Origin: Flavobacterium sp.
GTDB taxonomy: Bacteria; Bacteroidota; Bacteroidia; Flavobacteriales; Flavobacteriaceae
NCBI RefSeq assembly: GCF_027490375.1
Contig: NZ_JAIXYH010000065.1
Location: 1 to 36,049 of the forward strand
Reading direction: 5' to 3'
Length of the DNA: 36,049 nucleotides
Position numbers and translations under genes: made by a program. Of the stretch, positions 1-8,078 are shown in pieces (position 1 is the first letter of the stretch; each line of letters opens with the position of its first letter). The notes below the pieces were generated by a model. That model was not told the origin of the DNA. It saw nothing but the letters and a program-made list of their open reading frames with translations, and did not search any database.

Positions 1-95
1 CTCAGGCAGCACTTCGACAAGCTCAGGCAGCACTTCGACAAGCTCAGGCAGCACTTCGACAAGCTCAGGCAGCACTTCGACAGGTTCAGGCAACG
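1..95. repeat. 21-bp tandem repeat array (CTCAGGCAGCACTTCGACAAG unit)
   Basis: Four head-to-tail 21-bp units begin at 1, 22, 43 and 64. The last ends in AGG rather than AAG and runs into a partial unit (TTCAGGCAACG, 85-95). The window edge cuts the array, so its true length is unknown. The core CTTCGACA(A/G)GCTCAGGCAG also occurs at 548-706 and, inverted, at 641-660 and near 15735. It is an intergenic repeat with no coding potential. Confidence 0.9.
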
Positions 96-140
96 TCCAT
101 CAGCGACCTCAAACAAGTGAAATGATTTTAAGCCTGACAG

Positions 141-476
141 CTAATTACTAGATTCTATGTTTTTATTTTCAGTATTTTTTAAATTCCATATTTTGTCATA
201 ATTGCGCGCTAGTTCAGGTAAGTTGTCGTGCAAACCATTAATTAAAGCTTCTTTCTTCTCCCTTCGCCATTTCTGAACTTGCTTTTCCCTATAATATGCT
301 TCGTCAATTCTATCAAACTCTTCATAGTATACAAGCTCAACAGGTAATCGCTTTCTTGTGTGATTTGCCCCTTCTCCACATTGATGTTGATTTAGTCTAA
401 GTTCTAAATCAAATGTGCTGCCAACATAATAGCTACCATCACGACATTTCAAGATATACATATAACCGCTAACCAT
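141..476 (-). CDS. GIY-YIG nuclease family protein
   Basis: A 111-residue single-domain protein. The first strand carries YMYILK (residues 5-10) and the second YYVGST (16-21), which together form the GIY-YIG signature. They are followed by the Arg of DLELRLNQH (R27) and a helix, EAYYREKQVQKWRREKK, holding the candidate metal-binding Glu. Length and layout fit the small stand-alone GIY-YIG (UPF0213/YhbQ-like) proteins, whose cellular role is poorly known; members of the superfamily cut DNA. The Lys-rich C-terminal tail looks disordered. ATG at 476 is the first start; M6 is an alternative. The gene stands alone between CTTCGACA repeats, with no visible operon partner. Such genes are often scattered among accessory repeats in this phylum. 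The family call is firm; a specific substrate cannot be assigned. Confidence 0.85.
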   Translation of the reverse strand: MVSGYMYILKCRDGSYYVGSTFDLELRLNQHQCGEGANHTRKRLPVELVYYEEFDRIDEAYYREKQVQKWRREKKEALINGLHDNLPELARNYDKIWNLKNTENKNIESSN

Positions 477-547
477 AAAAATCGAATTTGAAAATTGAGA
501 GTCAATTGCGAAAAGGAATTATAAAGATAATTATTTTAAATAACGCT

Positions 548-706
548 TTACGTGTCGTGTAATGCCTTCGACAGGCTCAGGCAGCGAGTAAGTATTTTCT
601 AAAACCCGTTATTATGTTTAATTAGAGGTAACGTTAACGTCGGCTGAGTTTGTCGAAGCCATAGTGTTACGTGTCGTGTAATGCCTTCGACAGGCTCAGG
701 CAGCGA
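548..706. repeat. 40-bp direct repeat pair with inverted CTTCGACA copy
   Basis: A 40-bp sequence starting TTACGTGTCGTGTAATGCC and ending AGGCTCAGGCAGCGA is present identically at 548-587 and 667-706. Between them, 641-660 (CGGCTGAGTTTGTCGAAGCC) is the same core inverted, so 641-705 can fold into a long imperfect hairpin. This fills most of the 310-bp gap between the GIY-YIG gene and the DUF4130 gene; nothing else was recognised in that gap. Confidence 0.85.
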
Positions 707-786
707 AAATGATTTCCAAGAGAGAGAAAAAAGCTCAAGATTTTAGTTTTCTATTACAATAGCATGAAATTACATTTTATAGTTTT

Positions 787-1542
787 TTAATTCATTCGCT
801 TTTCCGTCAGGTATTTCCAGTAGCGGCGCGGTACGTGTTGCAAGTGTAATTTCATGTTTTTACGTGCCGGGATGTTGGTGCTTTTAAAGTAGTCGTTCCA
901 AAGCAAGGCGTACAAATTTTCTTTTTCGTGCAAGAGTTCCTTGTCCTTCATCTTCGGCGCGTGCTCAAAAACTACTTCGGTAACCTGATTCAAATCGTAG
1001 TAAAATCCGTAGTTTCTTTTTAAGTCGTAGATGATCCATTTCTGGTCGGCATAGCGGTTTTTGAAAAAATAAATTACCAGTGGAATGACATTAAAATCGG
1101 GTTCTACACCGGCATAAAATAAGCCGTCGGCCGTTTCTTCAAAGCGAATAAATGCTTTCATGCGGTGGCGCTCGCGACTCACACTTTTGTCGATTTTTGT
1201 CAATGCCATCAATGCCGGATGCCCGTAATTGTTTTCGATGTTCTCGGCACTGTCGAAACAGTAGCAAATGAATTCCAAAATGTTTTGAAAGGCTTCTTCG
1301 AGTTCCGACAAAAAGCAGCAGTACAAGCGTTGTTGCCAGGTTATGGAGAGTTTTTTTTGCAACGCTGTCCAAACACGGTTCGCTTTTTCATCGGTGGTTT
1401 GCACGTGGTGTATGTCGGCCAGCAATTGCGGTTGGTGCGTTGACTTGGATTCGAGTTTAACGTCTTTGAATTTGCGTTCGTACTTGTCGAATACCGCGCT
1501 TAAAATTCCTTCGAAACTGCCATCGAAAACAAGTATCGTCAT
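787..1542 (-). CDS. TIGR03915/DUF4130-type DNA metabolism protein, partner of the radical SAM protein
   Basis: A 251-residue protein starting MTILVFDGSFEGILSAVF, the typical opening of this family, and ending in the conserved VPRRYWKYLTEK block. The family (TIGR03915, with a DUF4130 domain) is found almost only next to the radical SAM family TIGR03916, as here. It has been proposed to act in DNA modification or repair because some members are linked to uracil-DNA glycosylase; its biochemistry is unknown to me. The start codon overlaps the stop codon of the upstream radical SAM gene by 4 nt (ATGA at 1539-1542), so the two are translationally coupled and probably act as a complex. No signal peptide or membrane segment is seen, so it is presumably cytoplasmic. 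I recognise family membership from both termini and the context; the middle region gives no motif to assign catalysis. Confidence 0.88.
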   Translation of the reverse strand: MTILVFDGSFEGILSAVFDKYERKFKDVKLESKSTHQPQLLADIHHVQTTDEKANRVWTALQKKLSITWQQRLYCCFLSELEEAFQNILEFICYCFDSAENIENNYGHPALMALTKIDKSVSRERHRMKAFIRFEETADGLFYAGVEPDFNVIPLVIYFFKNRYADQKWIIYDLKRNYGFYYDLNQVTEVVFEHAPKMKDKELLHEKENLYALLWNDYFKSTNIPARKNMKLHLQHVPRRYWKYLTEKRMN

Positions 1543-2798
1543 GAGAATAAGCTCAATTGATTTTGCGGTGTTTTCAAGTATTTGCTGTTCGAGTCTTGCA
1601 AAATTTGCGCCTTTACTTGGTGTGGTTCTGGATTTGTCAACTGGATTACACTATCGGCACAGCGAATAAAATGTTTGGCTCTATTGTAGGCAATGCCCAT
1701 TTTTCGCAGCTGGTCGGAACGCAAACGGCCAAATTTACGCGCTTGCACAATTTTCTGTGCCGAACCAACGCCAATTCCGGGTACGCGCAAAATCATGTAA
1801 TAATCGGCGGTGTTTATATCCACAGGAAATAAGTCGGGATTTCGCAAGGCCCAGCTCAATTTTGGATCGATATCTACGTCGAGATGCGGGTTGTTTTCGT
1901 TGAGAATTTCACGTACGTTAAAACCGTAGAAACGCATAAGCCAATCGGTTTGATACAAACGATTTTCGCGAAGCAACGGCGGTTGAGAACCAATTTGCGG
2001 CATTCGCGTGTCGTAACTAATCGGAATAAAACCGGAATAATACACGCGTTTGAGATCGAACGAGCGGTAGTATTGATCGGCCGAATACATGATTTCCATG
2101 TCGGTTTCGGGCGTAGCGCCAATCACCATTTGTGTGCTTTGTCCGGCGGGCACAAATTTGGGTGTCGATTTGATCAGTTTCTTTTCATCCTTAAACGCAA
2201 TGATGCTGTTTTTGATGAATCCGAGTGGTTTTTTTACTTCGTCGTGCGATTTTTCGGGCGCCAATAATTTGAGTCCGTTTTCGGTAGGCATTTCTAGATT
2301 GATGCTCATCCGATCGGCGTATAAACCGGCTTCGGTGAGTAGTTCTTCGCTGGCGCCGGGTATGGTTTTTAGGTGAATGTAGCCGTTGAATTTGTGTTCG
2401 AGGCGCAGTTTTTTCGCGATTCGTACCAAACGTTCCATGGTATAATCGGCGTTTTTGAAGATACCCGAACTGAGAAACAAACCTTCGATGTAGTTTCGTC
2501 GGTAAAAACTCATGGTTAGATCTACGACTTCATCAACGGTAAAAGCGGCTCGTTTAACATCATTTGATTTTCGCGAAACGCAAAAGGCACAGTCGTAAAT
2601 ACAATGGTTGGTGAGTAAAATTTTGAGTAGGGAAACGCAGCGACCGTCTTCGGTATAGGTGTGGCAAATACCGGAAGCGCTAGAGTCGCCCAGGCCTTTG
2701 TTGGTATTTTTTCGGTTGCCTCCGCTGGAAGAGCACGAAACGTCGTATTTCGCTGCATCGGCAAGTATGCTCAGTTTTTCTCTAATCCGATCCCACAT
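1539..2798 (-). CDS. Putative DNA modification/repair radical SAM protein (TIGR03916-like)
   Basis: 419 residues. The radical SAM cluster motif is C66-x3-C70-x2-C73 (NHCIYDCAFC), preceded by the Cys-containing N-terminus typical of the family. A helix-hairpin-helix segment at about 339-368 (VPGIGVGSAQKIVQ) suggests DNA binding. Radical SAM enzymes use a 4Fe-4S cluster and SAM to make a 5'-deoxyadenosyl radical; the substrate of this family is not known, and the DNA role rests on the HhH domain and glycosylase-linked homologues. The gene is first in a two-gene operon with the DUF4130 partner (4-nt overlap). ATG at 2798 is chosen because the palindrome AATTTGTTTTGGAACAAATT ends three bases upstream of it. 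Length is normal and the reading frame is intact. Confidence 0.9.
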   Translation of the reverse strand: MWDRIREKLSILADAAKYDVSCSSSGGNRKNTNKGLGDSSASGICHTYTEDGRCVSLLKILLTNHCIYDCAFCVSRKSNDVKRAAFTVDEVVDLTMSFYRRNYIEGLFLSSGIFKNADYTMERLVRIAKKLRLEHKFNGYIHLKTIPGASEELLTEAGLYADRMSINLEMPTENGLKLLAPEKSHDEVKKPLGFIKNSIIAFKDEKKLIKSTPKFVPAGQSTQMVIGATPETDMEIMYSADQYYRSFDLKRVYYSGFIPISYDTRMPQIGSQPPLLRENRLYQTDWLMRFYGFNVREILNENNPHLDVDIDPKLSWALRNPDLFPVDINTADYYMILRVPGIGVGSAQKIVQARKFGRLRSDQLRKMGIAYNRAKHFIRCADSVIQLTNPEPHQVKAQILQDSNSKYLKTPQNQLSLFS

Positions 2799-2800
2799 AC

Positions 2801-2820
2801 AATTTGTTTTGGAACAAATT
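2801..2820. promoter_or_regulatory. Perfect palindrome next to the radical SAM start codon (candidate operator or leader hairpin)
   Basis: AATTTGTT-TTGG-AACAAATT has 8-bp perfect arms and a 4-nt spacer, and lies 3-22 nt upstream of the ATG at 2798. It could be an operator for a dimeric repressor or an RNA hairpin masking the translation start. No regulator is assigned. Confidence 0.45.
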
Positions 2821-2914
2821 ACAAAACAGCGTTTAAGTGCTTGGGGAACAATTGTTAAAAGTTAAAGAAAGGTTTTATTTTGAGAAAAAATGTAGCAAAG
2901 TTGACAATTACTCT

Positions 2915-3310
2915 TTAATCGTACACATTATACACATACCGCACATCGCTGTAGTTCACATAAATTTGTTTGCGATTGTTTTGCTTTTTGCGGGTAATAA
3001 TATCAACATCTACACGTGCGCCGTCTAGATTTGCGCATCGAAATCCGATGATGATGTCGTTGTCGGTTTCAATTTTCTCGGCGTATTCCATGATTTCGAA
3101 GACCTGTATTTCTTTCGAACCAATAATGATGCGTTCTTTTTTTCCGTCGAGCGTAATGACTACGGTCGATTCTTCAAAAGGTGTCCAATCGCTCCAGGAA
3201 TCGTTATCTAAGCGTTCGGTTATACTAAAACTTGTTGCTTTAAATCGGTACACCTGAGCCTGAAGAAGGGTGGGTAAGCAAAGCAGCAACAACAAACAAA
3301 ATTTTCTCAC
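2915..3310 (-). CDS. Small secreted protein of unknown function
   Basis: 131 residues with a clear signal peptide (RKFCLLLLLCLPTLLQAQ). The mature protein is rich in beta-strand-like stretches (VVITLDGKKERIIIG and IIIGFRCANLDGARVDVDII) and ends NYSDVRYVYNVYD. I recognise no family. The start codon is GTG at 3310; no ATG lies close upstream, and the signal peptide begins right after it. It lies only 7 bp downstream of the M1 peptidase stop on the same strand, so it is probably co-transcribed with it and may be a periplasmic or outer-membrane companion. A -7-like box (TATCTTTG, complement of 3332-3339) inside the end of the peptidase gene could also give it its own promoter. Confidence 0.75.
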   Translation of the reverse strand: MRKFCLLLLLCLPTLLQAQVYRFKATSFSITERLDNDSWSDWTPFEESTVVITLDGKKERIIIGSKEIQVFEIMEYAEKIETDNDIIIGFRCANLDGARVDVDIITRKKQNNRKQIYVNYSDVRYVYNVYD

Positions 3311-3317
3311 AATTCGA

Positions 3318-5168
3318 TTATTTTTCGTTCACAAAGATATCATTTGCGCGGTCAGTATCGGCAACAAATCCATCGGGATCTAGTAGCACGCGTTTTAAAT
3401 CTGCAAACAAAACGTTTGTTTTAATTCGGTATTGTGGTTGTGCCCAAGGCCAGTCGGCTTGCACGCTTCCTTGAAACTTCGGATTGCCGTGCATTTCCCG
3501 AAGCGGAATACAATAATATTCAGAGGTGCCATTTTTTAACTCCAGGAGTACCTGTTGCGGCATTGGCATTAAGCCTTTTCGCGTCACAAGTATTTCGGCG
3601 CGTCCGCTTTCGTCGGAAGTTGCCGTTACAGCGTAGTCAATTTTATTGGTGGTTTGCGTCCAGTCGGTAACAAACCAATCGAGTTGTACACTGTTTTGTT
3701 TTTCCAGGATTCGCACCAAATCATTTGGCGTTGGATGTTTGAATTTAAATTCGTCAAAAAACGTCTTCAAGCCTTTTATCAATTGATCTTTACCTAGTAA
3801 ATACTGCAATTGCGTCAAGAAAAGCTGCCCTTTAAAGTAGGAAGCTACGCTGTAAGAACGATTTTCTTCAAACCGATCGGCATGTGTTGTTAACGCCTGC
3901 TCTTTACCCGAAGTTTGCAATTTCGCAACAGCGGTATACGCGCCTGTAAACGGATTGACGGCGGTGTTTTTATTCAGTTCGGCGATAGCTAAATCTTCAA
4001 TGTACGAGGTAAATCCTTCATCCATCCAGGCGTATTTACTTTCGTTACTGGCCAGCAAGCCTTGAAACCAAGCGTGTCCCATTTCGTGTGCGGTAACTCC
4101 CAACAAACCGTCGTATTTGCCTTCTCCCAAAATTAGGGTGCACATTTGGTATTCCATACCGCCATCGCCACCTTGAATGATGCTGTATTGCTTGTACGGA
4201 TACGTTCCTATAAGCTGGTTGTAGAAATTCATCACGCGAATGGCATCGGGCTGCAAGCGTTTCCAATTTTCTATAATTTTTGGATTGTCTTTGTAGAAAA
4301 AGTGCAAAACCGTTCCGTTGTCGAGTTGTGCTTGGTCGTGAATGTACTTATCGTCGGCGGCCCAAGTGAAATCATGTACTTTTTCGGCTTTGAAATGCCA
4401 TACGAGTTTGCCGTCGCGACGAACGTTTTGCTTGAATTTTGTACTGTAACCGTGACCAATTTCGTTCGGATTTTGTAAAATACCTGTTCCGCCAATCGTG
4501 TAGTTTTTATCGATTGCAATCGTCACGTCAAAATTGCCCCATTCGCCGTAAAACTCACGAGCAATGTACGCGTTAGCATGCCAACCCTCGGTGTCGTAAG
4601 CGGCAATTTTTGGATACCACTGACTCATCGAAATGGCAATTCCTTCTTTGTTGTTGCGTCCGGAGCGACGAATTTGCACAGGCAGTTGCCCTTTAAAATT
4701 CCATTTAAACGTAACTTTTTCTCCTGCTTTTATCGGTTTTGAAAGAAGTAATTGTGCTAAGGTTCCTTTTTGAAGTACGGTAATTTTTTGTCCGTTGCAG
4801 CTTACATCGGCTAACTCCAGCAAACCAATTTCGTTTGGTTGTAGCTTAGCGATCCGGCTTTCAAAACGTTCTTTGTCGCCTTCTTTAATGCCGGTAGCCA
4901 TACGCCGGTCTGGATCGGGAATGTTTTGTAAACGAATGTCCATTTCGCTTCCCGGTTGAAACGCGTTGGGATATAAATGAATAAAAACGGTGTTTAAATC
5001 GTCGGGCGAGTTATTTGTGTACACTATGGTTTGCTCACCCGTATATTGAAAGCTTTTTACATCGAAGTCGACGTTTATTTTGTAATCCACGTGTTGCTGC
5101 CAGGGATGCGTAGCTTGAGCAAAAGTGAAACTGCACGATAGCAGTAAGAGCGAAAAGTACTTCATCAT
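3318..5168 (-). CDS. M1 family metallopeptidase, exported
   Basis: 616 residues with signal peptide MMKYFSLLLLSCSFTFAQA. The zinc site is complete: H361-E362-x2-H365 (HEMGH), then 18 residues, then E384 (WMDEG), the HExxH-x18-E signature of the M1 (gluzincin) aminopeptidases. GGMEY at 336-340 matches the family's GxMEN exopeptidase motif with N replaced by Y, a change seen in many Bacteroidota homologues. Tyr at about 444 (SVASYF) is the candidate transition-state residue. Family members remove N-terminal residues from peptides; here the enzyme should act in the periplasm or at the outer membrane in peptide scavenging. The start is the first of two adjacent Met codons. It is followed after 7 bp by the small secreted protein; the subtilase upstream is separated from it by a terminator, so the two peptidases are separate transcription units. 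Confidence 0.93.
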   Translation of the reverse strand: MMKYFSLLLLSCSFTFAQATHPWQQHVDYKINVDFDVKSFQYTGEQTIVYTNNSPDDLNTVFIHLYPNAFQPGSEMDIRLQNIPDPDRRMATGIKEGDKERFESRIAKLQPNEIGLLELADVSCNGQKITVLQKGTLAQLLLSKPIKAGEKVTFKWNFKGQLPVQIRRSGRNNKEGIAISMSQWYPKIAAYDTEGWHANAYIAREFYGEWGNFDVTIAIDKNYTIGGTGILQNPNEIGHGYSTKFKQNVRRDGKLVWHFKAEKVHDFTWAADDKYIHDQAQLDNGTVLHFFYKDNPKIIENWKRLQPDAIRVMNFYNQLIGTYPYKQYSIIQGGDGGMEYQMCTLILGEGKYDGLLGVTAHEMGHAWFQGLLASNESKYAWMDEGFTSYIEDLAIAELNKNTAVNPFTGAYTAVAKLQTSGKEQALTTHADRFEENRSYSVASYFKGQLFLTQLQYLLGKDQLIKGLKTFFDEFKFKHPTPNDLVRILEKQNSVQLDWFVTDWTQTTNKIDYAVTATSDESGRAEILVTRKGLMPMPQQVLLELKNGTSEYYCIPLREMHGNPKFQGSVQADWPWAQPQYRIKTNVLFADLKRVLLDPDGFVADTDRANDIFVNEK

Positions 5169-5192
5169 CGCTAATTAGAATAAGCTTTTTGT

Positions 5193-5222
5193 AAAAAGAG
5201 CCGCTTTTCAGCAGCTCTTTTC
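5193..5222 (-). terminator. Intrinsic terminator of the subtilase gene
   Basis: AAAAGAGC (5194-5201) pairs with GCTCTTTT (5214-5221), with two further pairs inside the loop. On the minus strand the hairpin follows the subtilase stop by 10 nt and runs into a T-rich tract. Confidence 0.75.
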
Positions 5223-5231
5223 GAAATAATA

Positions 5232-6836
5232 TTAACCTTTTATTTCCTTTATCTTTCCTTTCGAAACTTGTTCGGCCATTTGTAAAGCTTTATACGCATT
5301 TACAAACTTTCCGCTTACCGAAAGTGTTTTGTATTCTTTAGGACTTCCATCTTCGCCTGCCAAAACTTTCTGGTCGACTTGAGTTCCCGAAGCCATAATA
5401 ATTTGCTTCACTTGCTTAGCCGATAATTTTGGATAGTACGAACGAATTAAAGCCGCAACACCAGCAACGTTTGGCGAAGCCATAGAAGTACCTTGTAAAA
5501 ATTGGTACGATTCTTTTGGAGTCGTCGCGTAAATCTGAACGCCCGGTGCAAAAACATCTACGTTTAATTGTCCGTAGTTCGAGAAATCGGCAACAATGTT
5601 TTCGCCGTACGCCGGATTCAAAGCGCCAATGGTAAGTACATTCGCTGCAAATTCGGTTTTCTTATCGTCTGAGTCGTTCGGGAAATTATCTTCCACATCG
5701 ATGTCCTTCGCGTCGTTACCTGCAGCGTGAACAATTAAAACGTCTTTTTTCTCAGCATATTTAATAGCATCGTACACCCATTGTTTGTGTGGCGAAAAAC
5801 TTTTTCCAAATGAAGCGTTAATCACTTTTGCTCCGTTATCAACGGCATAGCGAATAGCCAAAGCAATGTCTTTATCGTACTCATCGCCATCTGGTACGGC
5901 TCTACAAGTCAAAATTTGCACATTGTCGGCAATACCATCGCCACCCATACCGTTGTTACGCGATTGCGCCACGATACCCGCTACGTGTGTTCCGTGTAAA
6001 GCTTCGTCTTTATCCGGACCAATAACATTATTGTCTCCGTATTTAGTGTCTTTCAAGTCGTTCGGGTTGTCGCCCAAAGTTTTTCTGTAGTCCACAAAAC
6101 CAGCTCCCGACGCAATGGTTGAAGCTTCGTCGAGTTGCTTCTTAATTTCTTTCAGCAACTCGGCTACAGGCAAACCGTAACCCAACATTTGTGTCATTAC
6201 CATTTTGGCACGAACCACATCTTTATCTGTTGAGGTAATGGTTTCCAAATCTTCTACGGTGTAGATTTCTTTTTTCAACTCTTTCTGAAGTAAAGCGTCG
6301 GCTTTTGTAGTTCCTTCAAGCGCTTTTTCCATTTGCGTTTTCATCGCAAGCGATTCTTGGAATTTACTGTCGTATTGCTTTTTAGCCTTTTGGTAGGTTG
6401 CATCGTCAACTAAATTTTTGTCGTTGGCAATACGCGCATACTCGTAGTTTTCTTTGGTAATATTCCCCAAGAAATTCCAGCCGTGAATGTCGTCTATGTA
6501 ACCGTTTTTATCGTCGTCAATGCCGTTTCCAGCAATTTCTTTTTTATTGGTCCATACAACCGACTGTAAATCTGGATGTTCAATATCTACTCCCGAATCA
6601 ATAATTCCAACGATTACCGGATTCGATTTCTTGCCTTTCAATAATTCTGCGTAAGCACGGTCTACACTCATACCCGGAACGCTGTCTTTTTCCATGTCAA
6701 GGTGACTCCAGCGCTTGAGTTCGTTTTCAGTTAACTGCGCTTTTTTAGCGGTGTAGCTTTGTGCATTCGCCTGCGTTGCGCACAAGAGGCTCAGAGATGC
6801 GAATAATACAAATCCGCTTAATTTTATTTTTTGCAT
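5232..6836 (-). CDS. S8 family (subtilisin-like) serine peptidase with large D-H insertion
   Basis: 534 residues with a signal peptide (to about residue 25, TQANAQ). The catalytic triad is complete: D80 (VGIIDSGVD), H281 (HGTHVAGI) and S451 (GTSMASPNVAG), with oxyanion N374 (AAGND). The spacing between D80 and H281 is about 200 residues, far more than in classical subtilisins. The insert starts with an Asp/Asn-rich loop (GNGIDDDKNGYIDD, about 103-116) that looks Ca-binding, then a charged helical stretch (about 125-240). There is no C-terminal type IX secretion domain; the protein ends in a Lys-rich tail. Likely a periplasmic or cell-surface endopeptidase. It is monocistronic, with a terminator downstream and a TAnnTTTG-like box (TACATTTG, complement of 6860-6867) upstream. 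Confidence 0.94.
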   Translation of the reverse strand: MQKIKLSGFVLFASLSLLCATQANAQSYTAKKAQLTENELKRWSHLDMEKDSVPGMSVDRAYAELLKGKKSNPVIVGIIDSGVDIEHPDLQSVVWTNKKEIAGNGIDDDKNGYIDDIHGWNFLGNITKENYEYARIANDKNLVDDATYQKAKKQYDSKFQESLAMKTQMEKALEGTTKADALLQKELKKEIYTVEDLETITSTDKDVVRAKMVMTQMLGYGLPVAELLKEIKKQLDEASTIASGAGFVDYRKTLGDNPNDLKDTKYGDNNVIGPDKDEALHGTHVAGIVAQSRNNGMGGDGIADNVQILTCRAVPDGDEYDKDIALAIRYAVDNGAKVINASFGKSFSPHKQWVYDAIKYAEKKDVLIVHAAGNDAKDIDVEDNFPNDSDDKKTEFAANVLTIGALNPAYGENIVADFSNYGQLNVDVFAPGVQIYATTPKESYQFLQGTSMASPNVAGVAALIRSYYPKLSAKQVKQIIMASGTQVDQKVLAGEDGSPKEYKTLSVSGKFVNAYKALQMAEQVSKGKIKEIKG

Positions 6837-6859
6837 GAGTCTAAATTAATATTGTGTAA

Positions 6860-6867
6860 CAAATGTA
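6860..6867 (-). promoter_or_regulatory. Candidate -7 box of the subtilase promoter
   Basis: On the minus strand TACATTTG matches the Bacteroidota -7 consensus TAnnTTTG, 24 nt upstream of the subtilase ATG. No good TTG -33 element is seen at 17-20 bp, so this is tentative. Confidence 0.4.
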
Positions 6868-6919
6868 GCAGAGTTTACGAATTAGCGGTTGCTATTAACG
6901 TAATTTTATAAACGCCATT

Positions 6920-7777
6920 TTACAAAATGTCGCTTAGCGCAAAAACGTCTTTCAAGCGCACGCCTTTTTCGGTGTCTTGCAAGTTTATAATCGGGTTGTG
7001 CGCGTCGTGTTCCATAAACAAATACCAGTTTTCGCGAACGGCAAAATCGTAAAACGCCTGTTTTTCGGGCATGGTTAACAAAGGTCTGGTGTCGTAACCC
7101 ATCACGTACGGAAGCGGAATGTGTCCGGCAGTTGGGAGCAAATCGGCCATAAACGCAATTTTTTTGCCTTGGTAGGTAATAACGGGAATCATCATTTGGT
7201 CGGTATGTCCGTTGGCGTAAAAAATCTCGAAACCAAGTTCTTCTGCAAAGGCAAGTGTTTCAGTAGGTTCGTCGATAAAGTACAACTGACCCGCTTCGGC
7301 AATCGGCAAAATATTCTCACTTAAAAACGAGGCTTTTTCGCGAGCGTTGGGTTTGGTTGCCCATTCCCAATGGCGTTTGTTGGTCCAATACTTAGCGTTT
7401 TTAAACGTGGTTTCGAAACCGGTTTTGCTGGCATTGTGCGATACGGCGCCACCGCAATGGTCGAAATGCAAGTGCGTTAAAAACACATCGGTAATGTCGT
7501 TGGCGTGAAATCCCGCATTTTTAAGCGATTGGTGCAATTCGTGCTCGCCCCACATATTGTAAAATCCGAAGAATTTCTCCGATTGTTTGTTGCCCATGCC
7601 GGTGTCTATGAGCGTCAGGCGGTTGCTATTTTCAATAAGCAAACAGCGCGCAGCTAAATCAATTTGGTTGTTGGCATCGGCCGGATTGGTTTTATGCCAA
7701 AGCACTTTCGGAACCACGCCAAACATGGCACCGCCGTCGAGTTTAAAATTTCCCGCTTCAATAGCATGTAATTTCAT
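6920..7777 (-). CDS. MBL-fold metallo-hydrolase
   Basis: 285 residues with the di-metal signature H102-x-H104-x-D106-H107 (THLHFDHCGG), a further metal His at H191 (GHTDQMM) and bridging Asp at D212 (FMADLLP). The N-terminal strand pair ending LIDTG (57-60) is also typical. The overall layout resembles the AHL-lactonase-like branch of the metallo-beta-lactamase superfamily, but the substrate cannot be read from the sequence: lactones, phosphodiesters and other esters are all possible. No signal peptide, so it is cytoplasmic. It stands alone on the minus strand, 83 bp upstream of the subtilase. Normal length, intact. Superfamily assignment is firm; specific activity is unknown. Confidence 0.88.
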   Translation of the reverse strand: MKLHAIEAGNFKLDGGAMFGVVPKVLWHKTNPADANNQIDLAARCLLIENSNRLTLIDTGMGNKQSEKFFGFYNMWGEHELHQSLKNAGFHANDITDVFLTHLHFDHCGGAVSHNASKTGFETTFKNAKYWTNKRHWEWATKPNAREKASFLSENILPIAEAGQLYFIDEPTETLAFAEELGFEIFYANGHTDQMMIPVITYQGKKIAFMADLLPTAGHIPLPYVMGYDTRPLLTMPEKQAFYDFAVRENWYLFMEHDAHNPIINLQDTEKGVRLKDVFALSDIL

Positions 7778-7826
7778 GAATCGTTTTTTAGTGCGCTAAA
7801 GGTACGTATTTGCGGGTTTATTTTTT

Positions 7827-7950
7827 GGGCGCCCGGGCACGCCATCGCTCATACTCCTCGCCACAAAAGCCACCGATTGTGCGTCATGTAAAAGAGGTTC
7901 CGGCTTTTGTGGCTGTGGGGTAACCGCTCTGTCGTTGGCGCGGCAGCCGT
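7827..7950. repeat. GC-rich foldback intergenic element
   Basis: After a T-run (TTTTTTGGGCG) comes a GC-rich block whose centre folds: CCACAAAAGCC (7861-7871) pairs perfectly with GGCTTTTGTGG (7902-7912). Base composition differs sharply from the AT-rich flanks. Its start (T-run then GGGCG) resembles the elements at 31472 and 35698, but the rest is too diverged to call the same family with certainty. It fills most of the 301-bp gap between the MBL gene and the MORN-like gene. Confidence 0.6.
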
Positions 7951-8023
7951 CTTTGATGGAACTTTTCAAACCGTTTCCAATGTTAAATTTTTTGCAATGT
8001 TACCAAATTGTTAAGCCAATGTG

Positions 8024-8052
8024 TTGCGTATGTAAATTAATTGTTATCTTTG
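8024..8052 (+). promoter_or_regulatory. Bacteroidota-type promoter of the MORN-like gene
   Basis: TTG (8024-8026), an 18-bp spacer, then TATCTTTG (8045-8052) matches the TTG...TAnnTTTG housekeeping promoter of the phylum. The ATG follows 26 bp later at 8079. Confidence 0.7.
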
Positions 8053-8078
8053 AGTTATTAATTTAAAGTTCAACTCAT

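Noticed and set aside
1..95. CRISPR array at the window start
   Set aside because: The 21-bp units are directly adjacent with no unique spacers, and the core recurs elsewhere as an intergenic repeat.
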